Assembly: GCF_016593255.1 (NCBI RefSeq)
Contig: NZ_AP023212.1
Span: forward strand, 2,024,001 to 2,088,000
DNA from: Hydrogenimonas urashimensis
GTDB taxonomy: Bacteria > Campylobacterota > Campylobacteria > Campylobacterales > Hydrogenimonadaceae
Length of the DNA: 64,000 nucleotides
Reading direction: 5' to 3'
In this document: one piece after another, positions 1 through 9,069 of the stretch
Layout: every line of letters starts with the position of its first letter
How positions within the stretch are numbered: the stretch's first letter is position 1
Notes under the pieces: model-generated
Seen by the model: the letters and a program-made list of their open reading frames with translations, nothing else
Database searches by the model: none
What the model was told of the DNA's origin: nothing
Position numbers and translations under genes: made by a program

Positions 1-1452
1 GACCAGCTGTTTCGGATCGCCCAATGCTTCGGAAATGGATGTGAAGGAGCGGATGTCGCTGAAAAAGATCGTTACCTCCTTCTGCTGCGTCTCGAATGCG
101 TCCGATATGCCATTTTGAAGCAGCGCGTCCACAACCTGCGGCGAAACCTTTTTTGCGAATTTCTCACGTATTTTCTCTTTGACACGGGTCTCAAAGAGGT
201 AATTGAACATACTCAGTACCAGGAACAGGAGGATAATCAACAAAGTTGGGAAAGCCATGTTGAGCAGAATATGACGGTTTGCAAAAAGGTAGTAATCGAA
301 ACCGAAAAATGCAACAAAAAGAGAGAGACTCAAAAGAACGGTTGCCAATGGAGGCGCGTAGGAGAAGATCAAAATCGTAATCAACGCCAAAGCGAGCAAA
401 AGTGTCGTATCGGCCGCTTCGACCCAGTCAGGCACCGTGACGAAATCGCCGTTGATCATATTGTCTATGGCTGTCGCATGGACCTCCACGCCAGGAAATG
501 TGCTGTCAAAAGGCGTTGCCCGAAGATCGAGAAGCCCTGATGCCGATGTGCCGATCAAAACGATTTTTCCACGAATTTTTTCTGCATCGAAATTTCGATC
601 GTAGATGTCGGCAGCCGAAAGATAGGTATAACTTTTACCCGGACCCCGGTAGTTGACCGTCAATCGTCCAAATCTGTCTGTGGGAAGATGCAGTGTGCCC
701 ATACGGATACCGGCCACGCCCGATTCCGAGTAGTCGATATCGATACGGCCGGATTGCATCATGGCGCGGACCATTTCCAGGGAGATAGATGGGAAAAGCA
801 TGCCGTCGTAGCGTATCAGGAGGGGAACGCTGCGGACGATGCCATCAAGATCGGGCAGGGTGTTGAAAAATCCGCTGGAGTAGGCACTGTTTTGAATGAC
901 GGGAATATTGGGAACGATCCTTTGCGCTTCCAAGATGAATGAACGCTTCATCGGCTTGTTGTGTTCGATGAAGAGAGCCGGAATCTCCGGTATATCGCCA
1001 GGCTCGCTCCCTTGTGCTTCAAAATCGAAAAAGAAACCGAGTATCGTGGGACTTTCGGAGACCGCCCGTGCCAGCAACAGATCGTAATCCGGAACGTTTC
1101 TGTCATGGATTCCATAGGCTTCGAAGACCCGTTTGGGCGAGCTGTTGTCCGGTTCGGAAAAGACGATATCAAAACCTATGACAGCGGCTTCGGCTTCGGC
1201 AAGGTTGCGGAGGATTCTGGCTATCTTGATCCGGGGCCAGGGCCACTGACCAAGCGCATGGAGGCTCTTTTCATCGATATCGACGATAACGATGTCGTCG
1301 CTTGCGGGCTGAGGACCACGTATTTTGAAAAGTGTGTCGGTCAGCTTTTTGTCAAAAGGCAGAAGCGTCTCATTGTGATAAAGGTATCCCCATAAGACGC
1401 CCATGACAACGATAAGAGCGATAAGAAAGATGAAAAGCCGTTTTTTTCTCAT
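1..1452 (-). CDS. CHASE2-domain adenylate/guanylate cyclase (3' part cut off)
   Basis: The protein is a membrane sensor that would make a cyclic nucleotide in the cytoplasm in response to an extracytoplasmic signal. Reading leftward from ATG at 1452, the frame is open to the window edge (484 codons, no stop). Seen in order: an N-terminal membrane anchor (about residues 5-25), a CHASE2 region (about 30-330), three closely spaced membrane segments (about 345-420), a linker with KVSPQVVDALL, and the start of a class III cyclase domain with FFSDIRSFT, whose Asp is the expected metal ligand. The rest of the catalytic domain lies outside the window, so adenylate versus guanylate specificity and activity cannot be judged. 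It follows the FecR-domain gene on the same strand after a 37-nt gap, a common CHASE2-FecR pairing. Confidence 0.85.
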   Translation of the reverse strand, partial: MRKKRLFIFLIALIVVMGVLWGYLYHNETLLPFDKKLTDTLFKIRGPQPASDDIVIVDIDEKSLHALGQWPWPRIKIARILRNLAEAEAAVIGFDIVFSEPDNSSPKRVFEAYGIHDRNVPDYDLLLARAVSESPTILGFFFDFEAQGSEPGDIPEIPALFIEHNKPMKRSFILEAQRIVPNIPVIQNSAYSSGFFNTLPDLDGIVRSVPLLIRYDGMLFPSISLEMVRAMMQSGRIDIDYSESGVAGIRMGTLHLPTDRFGRLTVNYRGPGKSYTYLSAADIYDRNFDAEKIRGKIVLIGTSASGLLDLRATPFDSTFPGVEVHATAIDNMINGDFVTVPDWVEAADTTLLLALALITILIFSYAPPLATVLLSLSLFVAFFGFDYYLFANRHILLNMAFPTLLIILLFLVLSMFNYLFETRVKEKIREKFAKKVSPQVVDALLQNGISDAFETQQKEVTIFFSDIRSFTSISEALGDPKQLV

Positions 1453-1489
1453 TCGTAAAATGCCATGAAAAAAATCCGTTGTTCCAGCA

Positions 1490-3325
1490 CTATTGCATCT
1501 TGCCGCCGAAAACCCCTTTGGCACTGCCATGGTCGGGACTCGTCAGCTCGAACGTTCCTCCGATTTCATCGGGTGAAATCGTTCCATAAAAGTCTCCCTT
1601 CAGGCTTCCGCCGATATTGTCGACTTCGCTGTCGGGCGCGGCGGTGACATGGGGGTCTTCAAAATGGCCGGAATCGATACCACCTTGGATGTTGACGGAC
1701 CATTTTGGTTCGCCTTGGGCCTGAAAATACATGGAGCCATCGAATGTCTCTTGCCAGAAATCGACATTCATATTGATCTCTCCATCAGCTACTTTGTCGT
1801 TCGTAATCGCGGTCACTCCGCCTTTGTAGGTGGCTTTTGAACCAAAGAATTTTTTAGTCATCATAACGAATGACGTTGTCTTGTTTTCACCTTCGAACCA
1901 GGTATCGGTCGGACGATTGTCGCCGTTTAACCAATATCCGTAAGAGACATTGTCATAGCTGTAGGTTGTGATTTTTCTTGGTTCGGAAGGCACGCCGTTA
2001 TTCTCCCCGGAGGGGGCGTTCGTATCGGGTGTATCTGTATCCGTCATATCCGTCCCCGGCACATTCTCATCCGCAACTCCACTGTCGGAAATGCCTGGAG
2101 CGGGCATATCGTTTTGCGTTTGCGTCTCTTCTTCTCCGCTATTTGGCAGATCTGTTTCGGGAACATCGCCACTCTCTGGTATCTCCGTGGTTGGTACATT
2201 CTCACCGACCGTCCCGCTGCCGGGAATGTTACCGGAGGAGGGAATATTGGCACCTTCGTTACCCGGCATCCCTGCATCCGGAATGTTCATGGAAGGAGTA
2301 TTGCCCTGAGGTGTTCCAGAATCGGATGGGGCGGGATTTTGTGAATTCCATGCGCCCGATGTGGCATCATCCGTGGTCGAAGGTGGCGTGGTCGGTTGAT
2401 TCTGGCTATCTGTGCCGCTGCCAGGGCTGTCCGTGCCGGGAGCGCCCCCTGCTTCCGGCCTGTCCGATTCCGATGGAGAGGATGTCTGTGATGCATCGGA
2501 GGATGTCGGGTCGTTTGAGGACGGGGTATGCGGAGACGGGCTTGTATCGGGCGAGTTGCCCATTTCTCCCGAATCGGTAGAAGGAGAGTTTCCGGGTGTT
2601 CCTGTCATAGCCGGCTTTTCAATCTCTTCTACCTCCTCTTCCGTTTTATTCTGCTTATTGGTATCCAGCGCCTCGTTTTCGTAAGTCTTGATGGCGGCAG
2701 GCTCCCTTTTGGTTATTTCGTCATGTTTCATCATCGAAACGATGAAGCCGCTTTTTTCAATCGGAATCGGTTTTGTCGGGGGCATCTCGGGCCTAACGAA
2801 AATCATGTTGCCGGCATCCACATCGATCGATTTTTTCATGTGTGCCGAAAGAACATAAATACGCCCCCTCGTGCAGGCGATTTTATCTCCATTGGCCGGG
2901 TCGGCTTCGATGACGATTTCGGTGCCACGGACACCGATTGTCGCGTTTTCGGTATGGAGTTTGAATTTTTCGGGAACGATTTTTCCTATCTTCCCGGTGA
3001 TGGAACGGAAAAATCCTTTCGGCATATCAAACCGGGCGTGGGAAGCCTCGCTCGCGTCGTAAAAATAGTTTTCGACAGAAAACCGGCTTCGACTTCCGAG
3101 GGTGATGACTGTCCTGTCGTTGAAAGTGAGCTGTACTCGGGTGTTCGCTGCCGTGGTGATGGTATCTTTCTCTTCCAGCGTCTCCCCGAGCCGAAGGGGT
3201 AGCCGCCCATCACCTCGTAAGAGGGTCGCCTCTCCCCTCAAAGCGGAAACGACGCCGACACCGGCAGCCAGATATCCGGCGAAAAAGATGGAAAAGAAGA
3301 CGAGAACGAGGCTTTTTTTAAACAT
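1490..3325 (-). CDS. FecR-domain protein with long Ser/Pro/Gly-rich linker
   Basis: A 611-residue exported protein of unknown substrate. I chose ATG 3325 because AAGGAG lies just upstream; the frame stays open 17 codons further but without a ribosome site. A signal-like hydrophobic segment (residues about 4-24) is followed by a FecR domain (about 25-190) containing TVITLGSRSRF and ATIGVRGTE, typical of periplasmic FecR domains. Residues about 225-450 are low-complexity, rich in Ser, Pro, Gly, Thr and Asp, with recurring short (N)(I/V)P-x-SG type units. The last 170 residues form a separate globular region with many Gly and aromatic residues. It lies 1 nt after the TPR/barrel gene stop, so the two are probably co-translated. 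FecR domains next to CHASE2 cyclases are common; this suggests a cell-surface signalling or adhesion role, which is inference. Confidence 0.75.
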   Translation of the reverse strand: MFKKSLVLVFFSIFFAGYLAAGVGVVSALRGEATLLRGDGRLPLRLGETLEEKDTITTAANTRVQLTFNDRTVITLGSRSRFSVENYFYDASEASHARFDMPKGFFRSITGKIGKIVPEKFKLHTENATIGVRGTEIVIEADPANGDKIACTRGRIYVLSAHMKKSIDVDAGNMIFVRPEMPPTKPIPIEKSGFIVSMMKHDEITKREPAAIKTYENEALDTNKQNKTEEEVEEIEKPAMTGTPGNSPSTDSGEMGNSPDTSPSPHTPSSNDPTSSDASQTSSPSESDRPEAGGAPGTDSPGSGTDSQNQPTTPPSTTDDATSGAWNSQNPAPSDSGTPQGNTPSMNIPDAGMPGNEGANIPSSGNIPGSGTVGENVPTTEIPESGDVPETDLPNSGEEETQTQNDMPAPGISDSGVADENVPGTDMTDTDTPDTNAPSGENNGVPSEPRKITTYSYDNVSYGYWLNGDNRPTDTWFEGENKTTSFVMMTKKFFGSKATYKGGVTAITNDKVADGEINMNVDFWQETFDGSMYFQAQGEPKWSVNIQGGIDSGHFEDPHVTAAPDSEVDNIGGSLKGDFYGTISPDEIGGTFELTSPDHGSAKGVFGGKMQ

Positions 3326-3326
3326 T

Positions 3327-4700
3327 TTAGAACTCCTTGACGAGATTGACGTTGGCGTAGAATTTTCTGTATTCATAGGTATCGAAATCGGAATGGTTGT
3401 GGGTATAGCCCACCGAAGTCTCCACTTTGAAATAGTTTTGGAATTTTTTGGTGAATGTTATGACAAGATTGGCATAGATGTCGTCACGTTTTTCGAGAAA
3501 GAAAAAATCGATATCGGTATAGTGGAGTTTTTTTACAATCAGATCACCGCTTAGGCTCTTGTCAGGCGCAATTCTGTATCGGCTCCAGACCCGAAGCATT
3601 CCCGCATTGTGATTGACATTGGTGAGGGAGGAATCGATTTTTCTCTCCTTGATAAGGCTGAAGGAGGGTTCAATGACCCAGTCCTTGTTCAGCAGCCAAT
3701 GCACCAGGATGGTTCCCATGAGATAGTTGGCATCCCGTCCCTCATTCAAAGGGCTGTCACTCTTTTTTCTCTGAAAGGTGAGTGTCAGTTTGGAGAAATT
3801 GACTGATGAGTGCATGTAGAGCAAAGAAGGCATGAAGTAGTAAGTGTGCAGATAGGGATCGGAACCGTAGAACATTTTATCGAAACCTACAGCCAGATTG
3901 AGAAGAAAATTTCCGGTGGAATAAGCCAATGCCGGTGTATAGTTGGCATAGAAGATATTTTTGTCGGAGTGTTTGCTCATCGTCTGAAAATAGATGGATA
4001 CGTCGTTTTTCAGGGCAAATCCGCCCCGCTCACCAAAGTCATAGAGATGGTTGAGATCGATCATCTCCTGATGGTAATAGTCGTCATCGTCGATGACGGC
4101 ATTTTCGACCCTGATTTGATAGGCGGGAAGAAAGATTTCATCGTACCGCGCACGATTGTAAACGTTGGAATCGTAACCGATGCCGGCCATGATGGAGCCG
4201 TGGAAAAAGCTTCTGGTTCGATGCTGTCGTATATGAGAGAGATAAATTTGTATTTTTCTTCTGATGGGAGAGGGAATATTCTCTTTCAAAATCTCTTCAA
4301 AAAGCTGTTGCGCGTCGGCGTAGTTTCCCATGGCGTAGTAGCTTCGTGCCATCTCGAGTTTCACCAACTGGTCGTCCGGCCTGGCGATAAGAACCCTTTC
4401 GAATGCGATGACTGCATCTTCGTAGTGTTTTGTTTCATAGGCGCATCGGCCCAGATAAAACTGCACACGCAGATTTCGCAGGTGTGTCAGTTCGAGCTTT
4501 TTGAAAAGCCGGTAGGCTTCTGTGTAGGCTCCCGCTTTGTAATATCTTATCGCCTCTTCGATGCTTTCTTCATCTTTTGGCGTTTTGGTCTGTGGGTTTT
4601 GGGCATGATTTTCCGTCGGGAGATTCCGGGCGATTCCTTGTGGTCCCCATAGAAGCAAAAGGACAGTTCCAATCAACAGACGACCCCATAGATGTTTCAA
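3327..4700 (-). CDS. TPR-containing outer membrane beta-barrel protein
   Basis: 457 residues. The start appears to be TTG (4700) with AAGGA about ten nt upstream. Residues 1-24 form a signal peptide. Residues about 45-165 contain tetratricopeptide-like repeats (for example YYAMGNYADAQQLFEE). From about 175 the protein switches to alternating aromatic beta strands beginning with GIGYDSNVYNRA and ending in a C-terminal Phe, typical of outer membrane barrels. This TPR-plus-barrel layout resembles surface lipoprotein assembly modifier-like and related DUF560-type proteins; assignment to that family is tentative. It is the first gene of the barrel-FecR-CHASE2 run, suggesting a secretion or surface-display partner of the FecR protein. 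The 242-nt stretch between it and the DedA gene (4701-4942) holds no gene I can support. Confidence 0.7.
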   Translation of the reverse strand: MKHLWGRLLIGTVLLLLWGPQGIARNLPTENHAQNPQTKTPKDEESIEEAIRYYKAGAYTEAYRLFKKLELTHLRNLRVQFYLGRCAYETKHYEDAVIAFERVLIARPDDQLVKLEMARSYYAMGNYADAQQLFEEILKENIPSPIRRKIQIYLSHIRQHRTRSFFHGSIMAGIGYDSNVYNRARYDEIFLPAYQIRVENAVIDDDDYYHQEMIDLNHLYDFGERGGFALKNDVSIYFQTMSKHSDKNIFYANYTPALAYSTGNFLLNLAVGFDKMFYGSDPYLHTYYFMPSLLYMHSSVNFSKLTLTFQRKKSDSPLNEGRDANYLMGTILVHWLLNKDWVIEPSFSLIKERKIDSSLTNVNHNAGMLRVWSRYRIAPDKSLSGDLIVKKLHYTDIDFFFLEKRDDIYANLVITFTKKFQNYFKVETSVGYTHNHSDFDTYEYRKFYANVNLVKEF

Positions 4701-4942
4701 TGCCGTGTTTTCCTTGTTGTTTATTGGAAAAATATATCGGCAGAATTTATCATGTGTTTATTCACCGCTTTTAGCAGGAAGTGTTAAAACATTCTTTCAA
4801 ATGATGATATTGAAGAAAAAAGAGGCAGTGGAAAAGTATGTATCCTCTCATTTGCGGAGGATTGCAAACCTACTCACATTCGGGCATTTTCATGTTTTTA
4901 GCAGCGCATGGCGCGATCGTTTTATAAACGGAAATGGCGGTC

Positions 4943-5575
4943 TCACCTCTGCTTTTCCAACTCTTCGATAAACTCTTCTTCGATTTTTTTGTTCTTCTTT
5001 CTGTAGTAGTAGAAGACAGCGGCGACCATCAGAATGATGGCGCCGATGAGATAGTGAAGCACCGACTCTATCTCTTCTTCGTGCTCTCCGAAAATGTAGC
5101 CGAGGCTCAGCAGGACGGCACACCAGATGCCTGCTCCCAAAAAGGTGTAGATGCTGAAGCTCAGCAGATGCATCTTCCCGATGCCCGCGGGGAGGGAGAT
5201 GTACTGGCGAATGCCGGGAAGCAGGCGTCCCCAGAATGTGCTGGCGGGCCCGTATTTTTCGAAAAACTCTTCGGTTTTGTCGATTGTTTCGGGTTTGATG
5301 AAAACGAATTTTCCATATTTTATGAGAAAAGGACGCCCCAGTTTGTGGCCGAGAATGTAGTTGAAGATGGCACCGGCCAGCGATCCTCCGGCCCCGGTGA
5401 GGAAGGCTGCGACAAGACTCATCTCGCCCTTGCTTGCGAGGTATCCTGCGGGAATCATGGCGACCTCGCTGGGAAAGGGGAAAAAGGAGCTCTCAAGGAA
5501 CATCATGATGAATATCCCCAGATACCCCATGGCTCCGACGGTCTCTACAATCCAGTTGACGATTTCGTGCAGCAA
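4943..5575 (-). CDS. DedA family membrane protein
   Basis: A 210-residue inner membrane protein of the DedA/SNARE-associated family, whose members act in membrane lipid homeostasis, including scrambling or flipping of undecaprenyl phosphate or other phospholipids. Family hallmarks visible: FLESSFFPFPSE near residue 27, AGAGGSLAG-like small-residue stretch, FFEKYGPASTFWGRLLPGIR with its conserved Arg-Pro segment, and several hydrophobic spans. I prefer a TTG start at 5575 preceded by GAGG at good spacing; the frame is open upstream to 5629, but that extension would run into the pyrC promoter region. It is divergent from pyrC. No link to the neighbouring FecR cluster is evident beyond shared strand. 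Confidence 0.85.
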   Translation of the reverse strand: MLHEIVNWIVETVGAMGYLGIFIMMFLESSFFPFPSEVAMIPAGYLASKGEMSLVAAFLTGAGGSLAGAIFNYILGHKLGRPFLIKYGKFVFIKPETIDKTEEFFEKYGPASTFWGRLLPGIRQYISLPAGIGKMHLLSFSIYTFLGAGIWCAVLLSLGYIFGEHEEEIESVLHYLIGAIILMVAAVFYYYRKKNKKIEEEFIEELEKQR

Positions 5576-5602
5576 ATTAACATCCTCATAACATGATGGC
5601 GG

Positions 5603-5608
5603 TATAAT
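5603..5608 (+). promoter_or_regulatory. -10 box of pyrC promoter
   Basis: TATAAT lies 45 nt before the pyrC ATG in the 77-nt divergent gap to dedA. I see no good -35 hexamer, which is usual for sigma-70 promoters in this phylum. Confidence 0.5.
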
Positions 5609-5652
5609 AACATCAGTTGAGTAAAACAACCAGTAAAAAGAAGGTTCGCATC

Positions 5653-6663
5653 ATGGTCATTTCACTTCATTCTCCTCTTGATATGCATCTGCATCTTCGG
5701 GACGAAGAGATGCTCGACATCGTCGCACCGCTGAGTGCCCGGACCTTTGCGGGAGGGCTTGTCATGCCCAATCTCGTGCCGCCCGTGACGACGGCGGAGG
5801 ATGTTGCACGATACCGCGGGAAGATACGCAAAGCGCAGGGGGAGAACCGTTTTGTGCCCTACATGACTCTCTTTTTCAAATCGGACTATACCCCGGAGTT
5901 TCTCGAGAGTGTCCGGGATGAGATTCTCGCCATCAAGCTCTATCCGGCGGGCATCACGACCAACTCCGAAGGGGGTGTGAGCGGTTTCGATCTCAAAGAG
6001 CTTTCGCCGGTGCTGAGCGTCATGAGCGACCTGGGCATCCCGCTGTGCGTCCACGGGGAGACGGGCGGCTTCGTCATGGACAGAGAGGCGGAATTCATTC
6101 CGATCTACGAGAGGCTTGCCGAAAATTTTCCCGATCTGACGATTGTCATGGAGCATATCACCACCAAGGAGGCGGTCGAAGCGCTGGAGCGCTACGAAAA
6201 TCTTTATGCGACGATCACGCTGCACCATCTCTACATCACCCTCGACGATGTGGCGGGGGGACTGCTGCAGCCCCACCTTTTCTGCAAGCCGATCGCCAAG
6301 CGGCCCGAAGACAGGAGCGCACTTCTCAACGTGGCGCTGGAAGCCCATCCGAAAGTGATGTTCGGGTCCGACTCGGCCCCCCATCCGCGGGAGAAAAAGG
6401 AGGCGCCGGGATGCGCCGCGGGCGTCTTTACGGCACCCATCGCCCTTCAGGGGCTCGCCCAGCTTTTCGACAGACACGGAGCGTTGGAGAATCTGCAGGC
6501 TTTCGTCAGTGACAACGCCCAGCGTATCTACGGTATTCGACCTTTGGAAAAAGAGGTGGTTCTGGAAAAAACAGCGTGGCTGGTACCCGAAATCTATGAA
6601 GGAACGGTGGTCCCGATGTTCGCCGGAGAGAGCCTGGAATGGAGAATCGTGAGTGCAGGCTAA
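5653..6663 (+). CDS. pyrC: Dihydroorotase (class II)
   Basis: Catalyses the reversible cyclisation of N-carbamoyl-L-aspartate to dihydroorotate in pyrimidine biosynthesis, in the cytosol. At 336 residues it has the usual length of class II PyrC. Binuclear zinc ligands are all present: HLHLR (His12, His14), the carboxylated Lys95 in IKLYPAG, His134 in CVHGETGG, His168 in MEHITT, and the catalytic Asp240 in FGSDSAPH. The ATG at 5653 is preceded by AGAAGG. The response regulator gene begins inside its last codons (11-nt overlap), so pyrC leads an operon with a two-component system and ExbB/ExbD; I see no functional reason for that linkage. Confidence 0.95.
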   Translation: MVISLHSPLDMHLHLRDEEMLDIVAPLSARTFAGGLVMPNLVPPVTTAEDVARYRGKIRKAQGENRFVPYMTLFFKSDYTPEFLESVRDEILAIKLYPAGITTNSEGGVSGFDLKELSPVLSVMSDLGIPLCVHGETGGFVMDREAEFIPIYERLAENFPDLTIVMEHITTKEAVEALERYENLYATITLHHLYITLDDVAGGLLQPHLFCKPIAKRPEDRSALLNVALEAHPKVMFGSDSAPHPREKKEAPGCAAGVFTAPIALQGLAQLFDRHGALENLQAFVSDNAQRIYGIRPLEKEVVLEKTAWLVPEIYEGTVVPMFAGESLEWRIVSAG

Positions 6664-7309
6664 AGTGCTGCTTCTTGAAGACGACCGGCTCTTCGGAGAG
6701 ACGCTTGTCGATTTCCTGGAAGGAGAAGGATACGAGGTCGAACATTTTCTTGCGGCGAAACCTGCGATCGAAGCGGTATACGAGTATGACGGATTCGATC
6801 TCTATCTGTTGGATGTCAATGTGCCCGATCTCAACGGGTTTGAGCTTCTGAAGCAGCTGCGCGAAAGCGGTGATATGACGCCGGCGATCTATATCACCTC
6901 CGCCAGAGATAAGGAGGCGCTGGCAAGAGGGTTTCACAGCGGGGGCGACGACTATATGAAAAAGCCGATCGACCTGGATGAACTGCTGCTTCGGATCGAA
7001 GCGCAGCTTCGCCGCCGGCAGGGCAGCGGGAAAATAGAGGTGGGGAAGTATCTTTTCGACATGGAGCGGCTGGTGCTCTACCAAGACGGCGAGCCGGTAC
7101 AGCTTCCCAGAAAACTGGCGGAACTTCTCGGGCTTCTGCTGAAAAACCGGGGCGAGGTCGTGCAAACGGAAGAGATCCTTCGGGAGATATACGGCGAAGA
7201 GAACCCCGGAACGGGTGTGCTTCGGGTCTATATCACCAAACTCAAACAGCTTTTCGGAAAAGAGAGCATCAGAAACATTCGGGGTGTGGGTTACTGTTTC
7301 GATGCATGA
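6653..7309 (+). CDS. OmpR-family response regulator
   Basis: A 218-residue transcriptional regulator partnering the histidine kinase that follows. The receiver domain (about residues 1-118) has the acidic pocket (Glu9, Asp10, Asp11), phospho-acceptor Asp54 in LLDVNVPD and Lys104 before Pro. The C-terminal winged helix (about 125-218) has the OmpR/PhoB pattern, ending in [10 protein letters not shown]. It starts with GTG overlapping the pyrC 3' end by 11 nt, so translational coupling is likely. The target is unknown; its position suggests control of the ExbB/ExbD transport genes downstream, as inference. Confidence 0.93.
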   Translation: MQAKVLLLEDDRLFGETLVDFLEGEGYEVEHFLAAKPAIEAVYEYDGFDLYLLDVNVPDLNGFELLKQLRESGDMTPAIYITSARDKEALARGFHSGGDDYMKKPIDLDELLLRIEAQLRRRQGSGKIEVGKYLFDMERLVLYQDGEPVQLPRKLAELLGLLLKNRGEVVQTEEILREIYGEENPGTGVLRVYITKLKQLFGKESIRNIRGVGYCFDA

Positions 7310-7324
7310 GAACGGAAATGCCGC

Positions 7325-8203
7325 ATGAAACGCAGGGAGATCACGAAAGTCCTCCTCTTCTATGTCGTGACATTCGTTTCGATGGCGGTGCTGATGTGGG
7401 TAGTCTTCGAAAACTTCGGATACAGCAACGAGAATTTTCTGATCGTCACACTGATGCTTCTGCCTCTTTCGCTGCTTTTCGGATATATCCTCTCCAAAGT
7501 GGCGCTCGAACCGCTCTTTATCACCAACGATCTTCTCGACAAACTCCTCAAAGACACCCTTCACGAACTCAATATCCCCCTATCTACGATCTTTGCCAAC
7601 GTTGCCATGCTCAAACGCCGGGAGGAGGACCCGAAAAAGGTGACGCGCCTGGAGCGAATCGAAAAGGCGGCGGAAAATCTGGGAGAACTCTACGAGGATC
7701 TCGACTACTTCATCAAGAAAGAGATCGGCACCGTGGAGCGGGAAACTTTCGATCTGGATCGCGTGATTGAATCGGCCATCCTCAAGATGGAGGAGATACG
7801 GGGCGATATTTCGATACAATACACTCCGACAGGCTACGTTGTAAAAGCCGACAGGCGCGGATGCCAGAAGGCTGTGGACAACCTGCTTTCCAACGCCATC
7901 AAATACAATCGCAAAAAGGGGCAGGTGGAAATTTCGGGCGAGAACGGGTGGCTCGTGATCCGCGACAGCGGTATCGGCATGGACGAAACGACCCTCTTCA
8001 ACATTTTCGACCGTTACTATCAGAGCGATTTGAGCGCATCGGGATACGGCATAGGCCTGCACATCGTCAAAACCTTCTGCGACGAGCACGGCATCGAGAT
8101 CAAAATCGATTCGAAAGCGGGAGAGGGGACCACGTTTCGGCTCAATTTCGCAGCGGCCTTCCCGAAAACGGATGTGACAAACGAGGAAAGAAATGAAAAG
8201 TGA
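7325..8203 (+). CDS. Sensor histidine kinase
   Basis: A 292-residue membrane kinase, presumed to phosphorylate the response regulator encoded just upstream. Two membrane segments (about residues 8-28 and 38-56) enclose only about ten periplasmic residues, so it has no real periplasmic sensor domain and may sense the membrane itself or a partner. The dimerisation/phospho-acceptor motif is TLHELNIPLS with His80. The ATPase domain shows the N box (DNLLSNAIKYN), the G1 box (RDSGIGMDE) and the G2 box (SGYGIGLHIVK). Its 3' end overlaps the ExbB start by 11 nt, which links sensing tightly to the transport genes. Confidence 0.93.
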   Translation: MKRREITKVLLFYVVTFVSMAVLMWVVFENFGYSNENFLIVTLMLLPLSLLFGYILSKVALEPLFITNDLLDKLLKDTLHELNIPLSTIFANVAMLKRREEDPKKVTRLERIEKAAENLGELYEDLDYFIKKEIGTVERETFDLDRVIESAILKMEEIRGDISIQYTPTGYVVKADRRGCQKAVDNLLSNAIKYNRKKGQVEISGENGWLVIRDSGIGMDETTLFNIFDRYYQSDLSASGYGIGLHIVKTFCDEHGIEIKIDSKAGEGTTFRLNFAAAFPKTDVTNEERNEK

Positions 8204-8633
8204 TACGATAACCGATCTGGTCGACTACGGATTTATAGGAGTACTGCTTCTTATGAGCGTCATCGCGCTCTGGCTGATTCTGGAACGCTATTTCTATTAC
8301 CGGCATGTCGATCTTCGAAGTTTCAAAGAAAAAGAGGAGTTGGAGATCGCACTGGGAGAGAACCTGACGATGATCGCCTCGATCGGGGCGAACGCCCCTT
8401 TTATCGGTTTGCTGGGGACCGTTGTCGGCATCATGGTGACATTCGTGACGATCGGGCAGAGCGGTCTGGTGGAGACCAAAGAGATCATGGTGGGGCTCGC
8501 ACTCGCCCTCAAAACGACAGCGGGCGGCATACTGGTGGCGATTCCTGTCGTATGGCTCTACAATATGCTGGGCAGAAAGGCCGAAATTCTCGTGGCACAA
8601 TGGGAAATGATGAAACGCAGAGGGGAAATTTGA
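8193..8633 (+). CDS. exbB: ExbB/TolQ/MotA-type proton channel subunit
   Basis: A 146-residue inner membrane protein of the ExbB family, forming with ExbD the proton channel that energises TonB-type transport. Three hydrophobic segments are visible (about 12-32, 65-88, 105-128) with the family-specific GLLGTVVGIM and ALKTTAGGILVAIP stretches. It is short for ExbB, as are many Campylobacterota versions. It overlaps the kinase gene and precedes exbD, with no TonB gene nearby, so it may serve a TonB encoded elsewhere (one lies at 37.9 kb with its own ExbB/ExbD) or a different force-transmitting partner. Confidence 0.88.
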   Translation: MKSDTITDLVDYGFIGVLLLMSVIALWLILERYFYYRHVDLRSFKEKEELEIALGENLTMIASIGANAPFIGLLGTVVGIMVTFVTIGQSGLVETKEIMVGLALALKTTAGGILVAIPVVWLYNMLGRKAEILVAQWEMMKRRGEI

Positions 8634-8682
8634 TGGTCCATCGAATTGTCGGAAATCGGGAAAAAGTTTCTATTCGGACATC

Positions 8683-9060
8683 ATGAAAATCAAAAAATTC
8701 GATCAGATCAACGTTCTGCCTTTTATCGACATCATGCTGGTGCTGCTTGTCATCGTCCTGACCAGTGCTTCGTTCGTTTCCAAAGGGACCATTCCCGTCG
8801 ATCTTCCCGAGGCGAGCAGTACGAACGCGCCGATTGAGAAAATGCAAAGCATCGTCATCGACAAGGAAGGCAATTTCTATTTCGAAGAGAAAAAGATGAG
8901 TTTTGATGCACTCAAAGCGAAAATTCTCTCTCTCGATCCGAAAAAAGATGCGCTCATCATCAAAAGCGATGCGAAGAGTCAGTTTCAGAATTTCGTCAGG
9001 GTGATCGACCTTCTGAAGTCAAAGGGATTCGAAAAAATCAGTATCGAGACCAAACAGTAA
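8683..9060 (+). CDS. exbD: ExbD/TolR-type proton channel subunit
   Basis: A 125-residue protein with one N-terminal membrane helix containing the proton-relay Asp16 (PFIDIMLVLLVI) and a periplasmic domain ending in a FVRVIDLLKSKGFEKISIET type segment, as in ExbD. The 49 nt between exbB and exbD contain no clear terminator. Forms the ExbBD motor with the preceding gene. Confidence 0.9.
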   Translation: MKIKKFDQINVLPFIDIMLVLLVIVLTSASFVSKGTIPVDLPEASSTNAPIEKMQSIVIDKEGNFYFEEKKMSFDALKAKILSLDPKKDALIIKSDAKSQFQNFVRVIDLLKSKGFEKISIETKQ

Positions 9061-9069
9061 AGGAAAAGT

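Noticed and set aside
4705-4971. Possible 88-residue plus-strand gene between the barrel and dedA genes
   Set aside because: No ribosome site and it runs into the dedA gene on the other strand; looks like AT-rich spacer.
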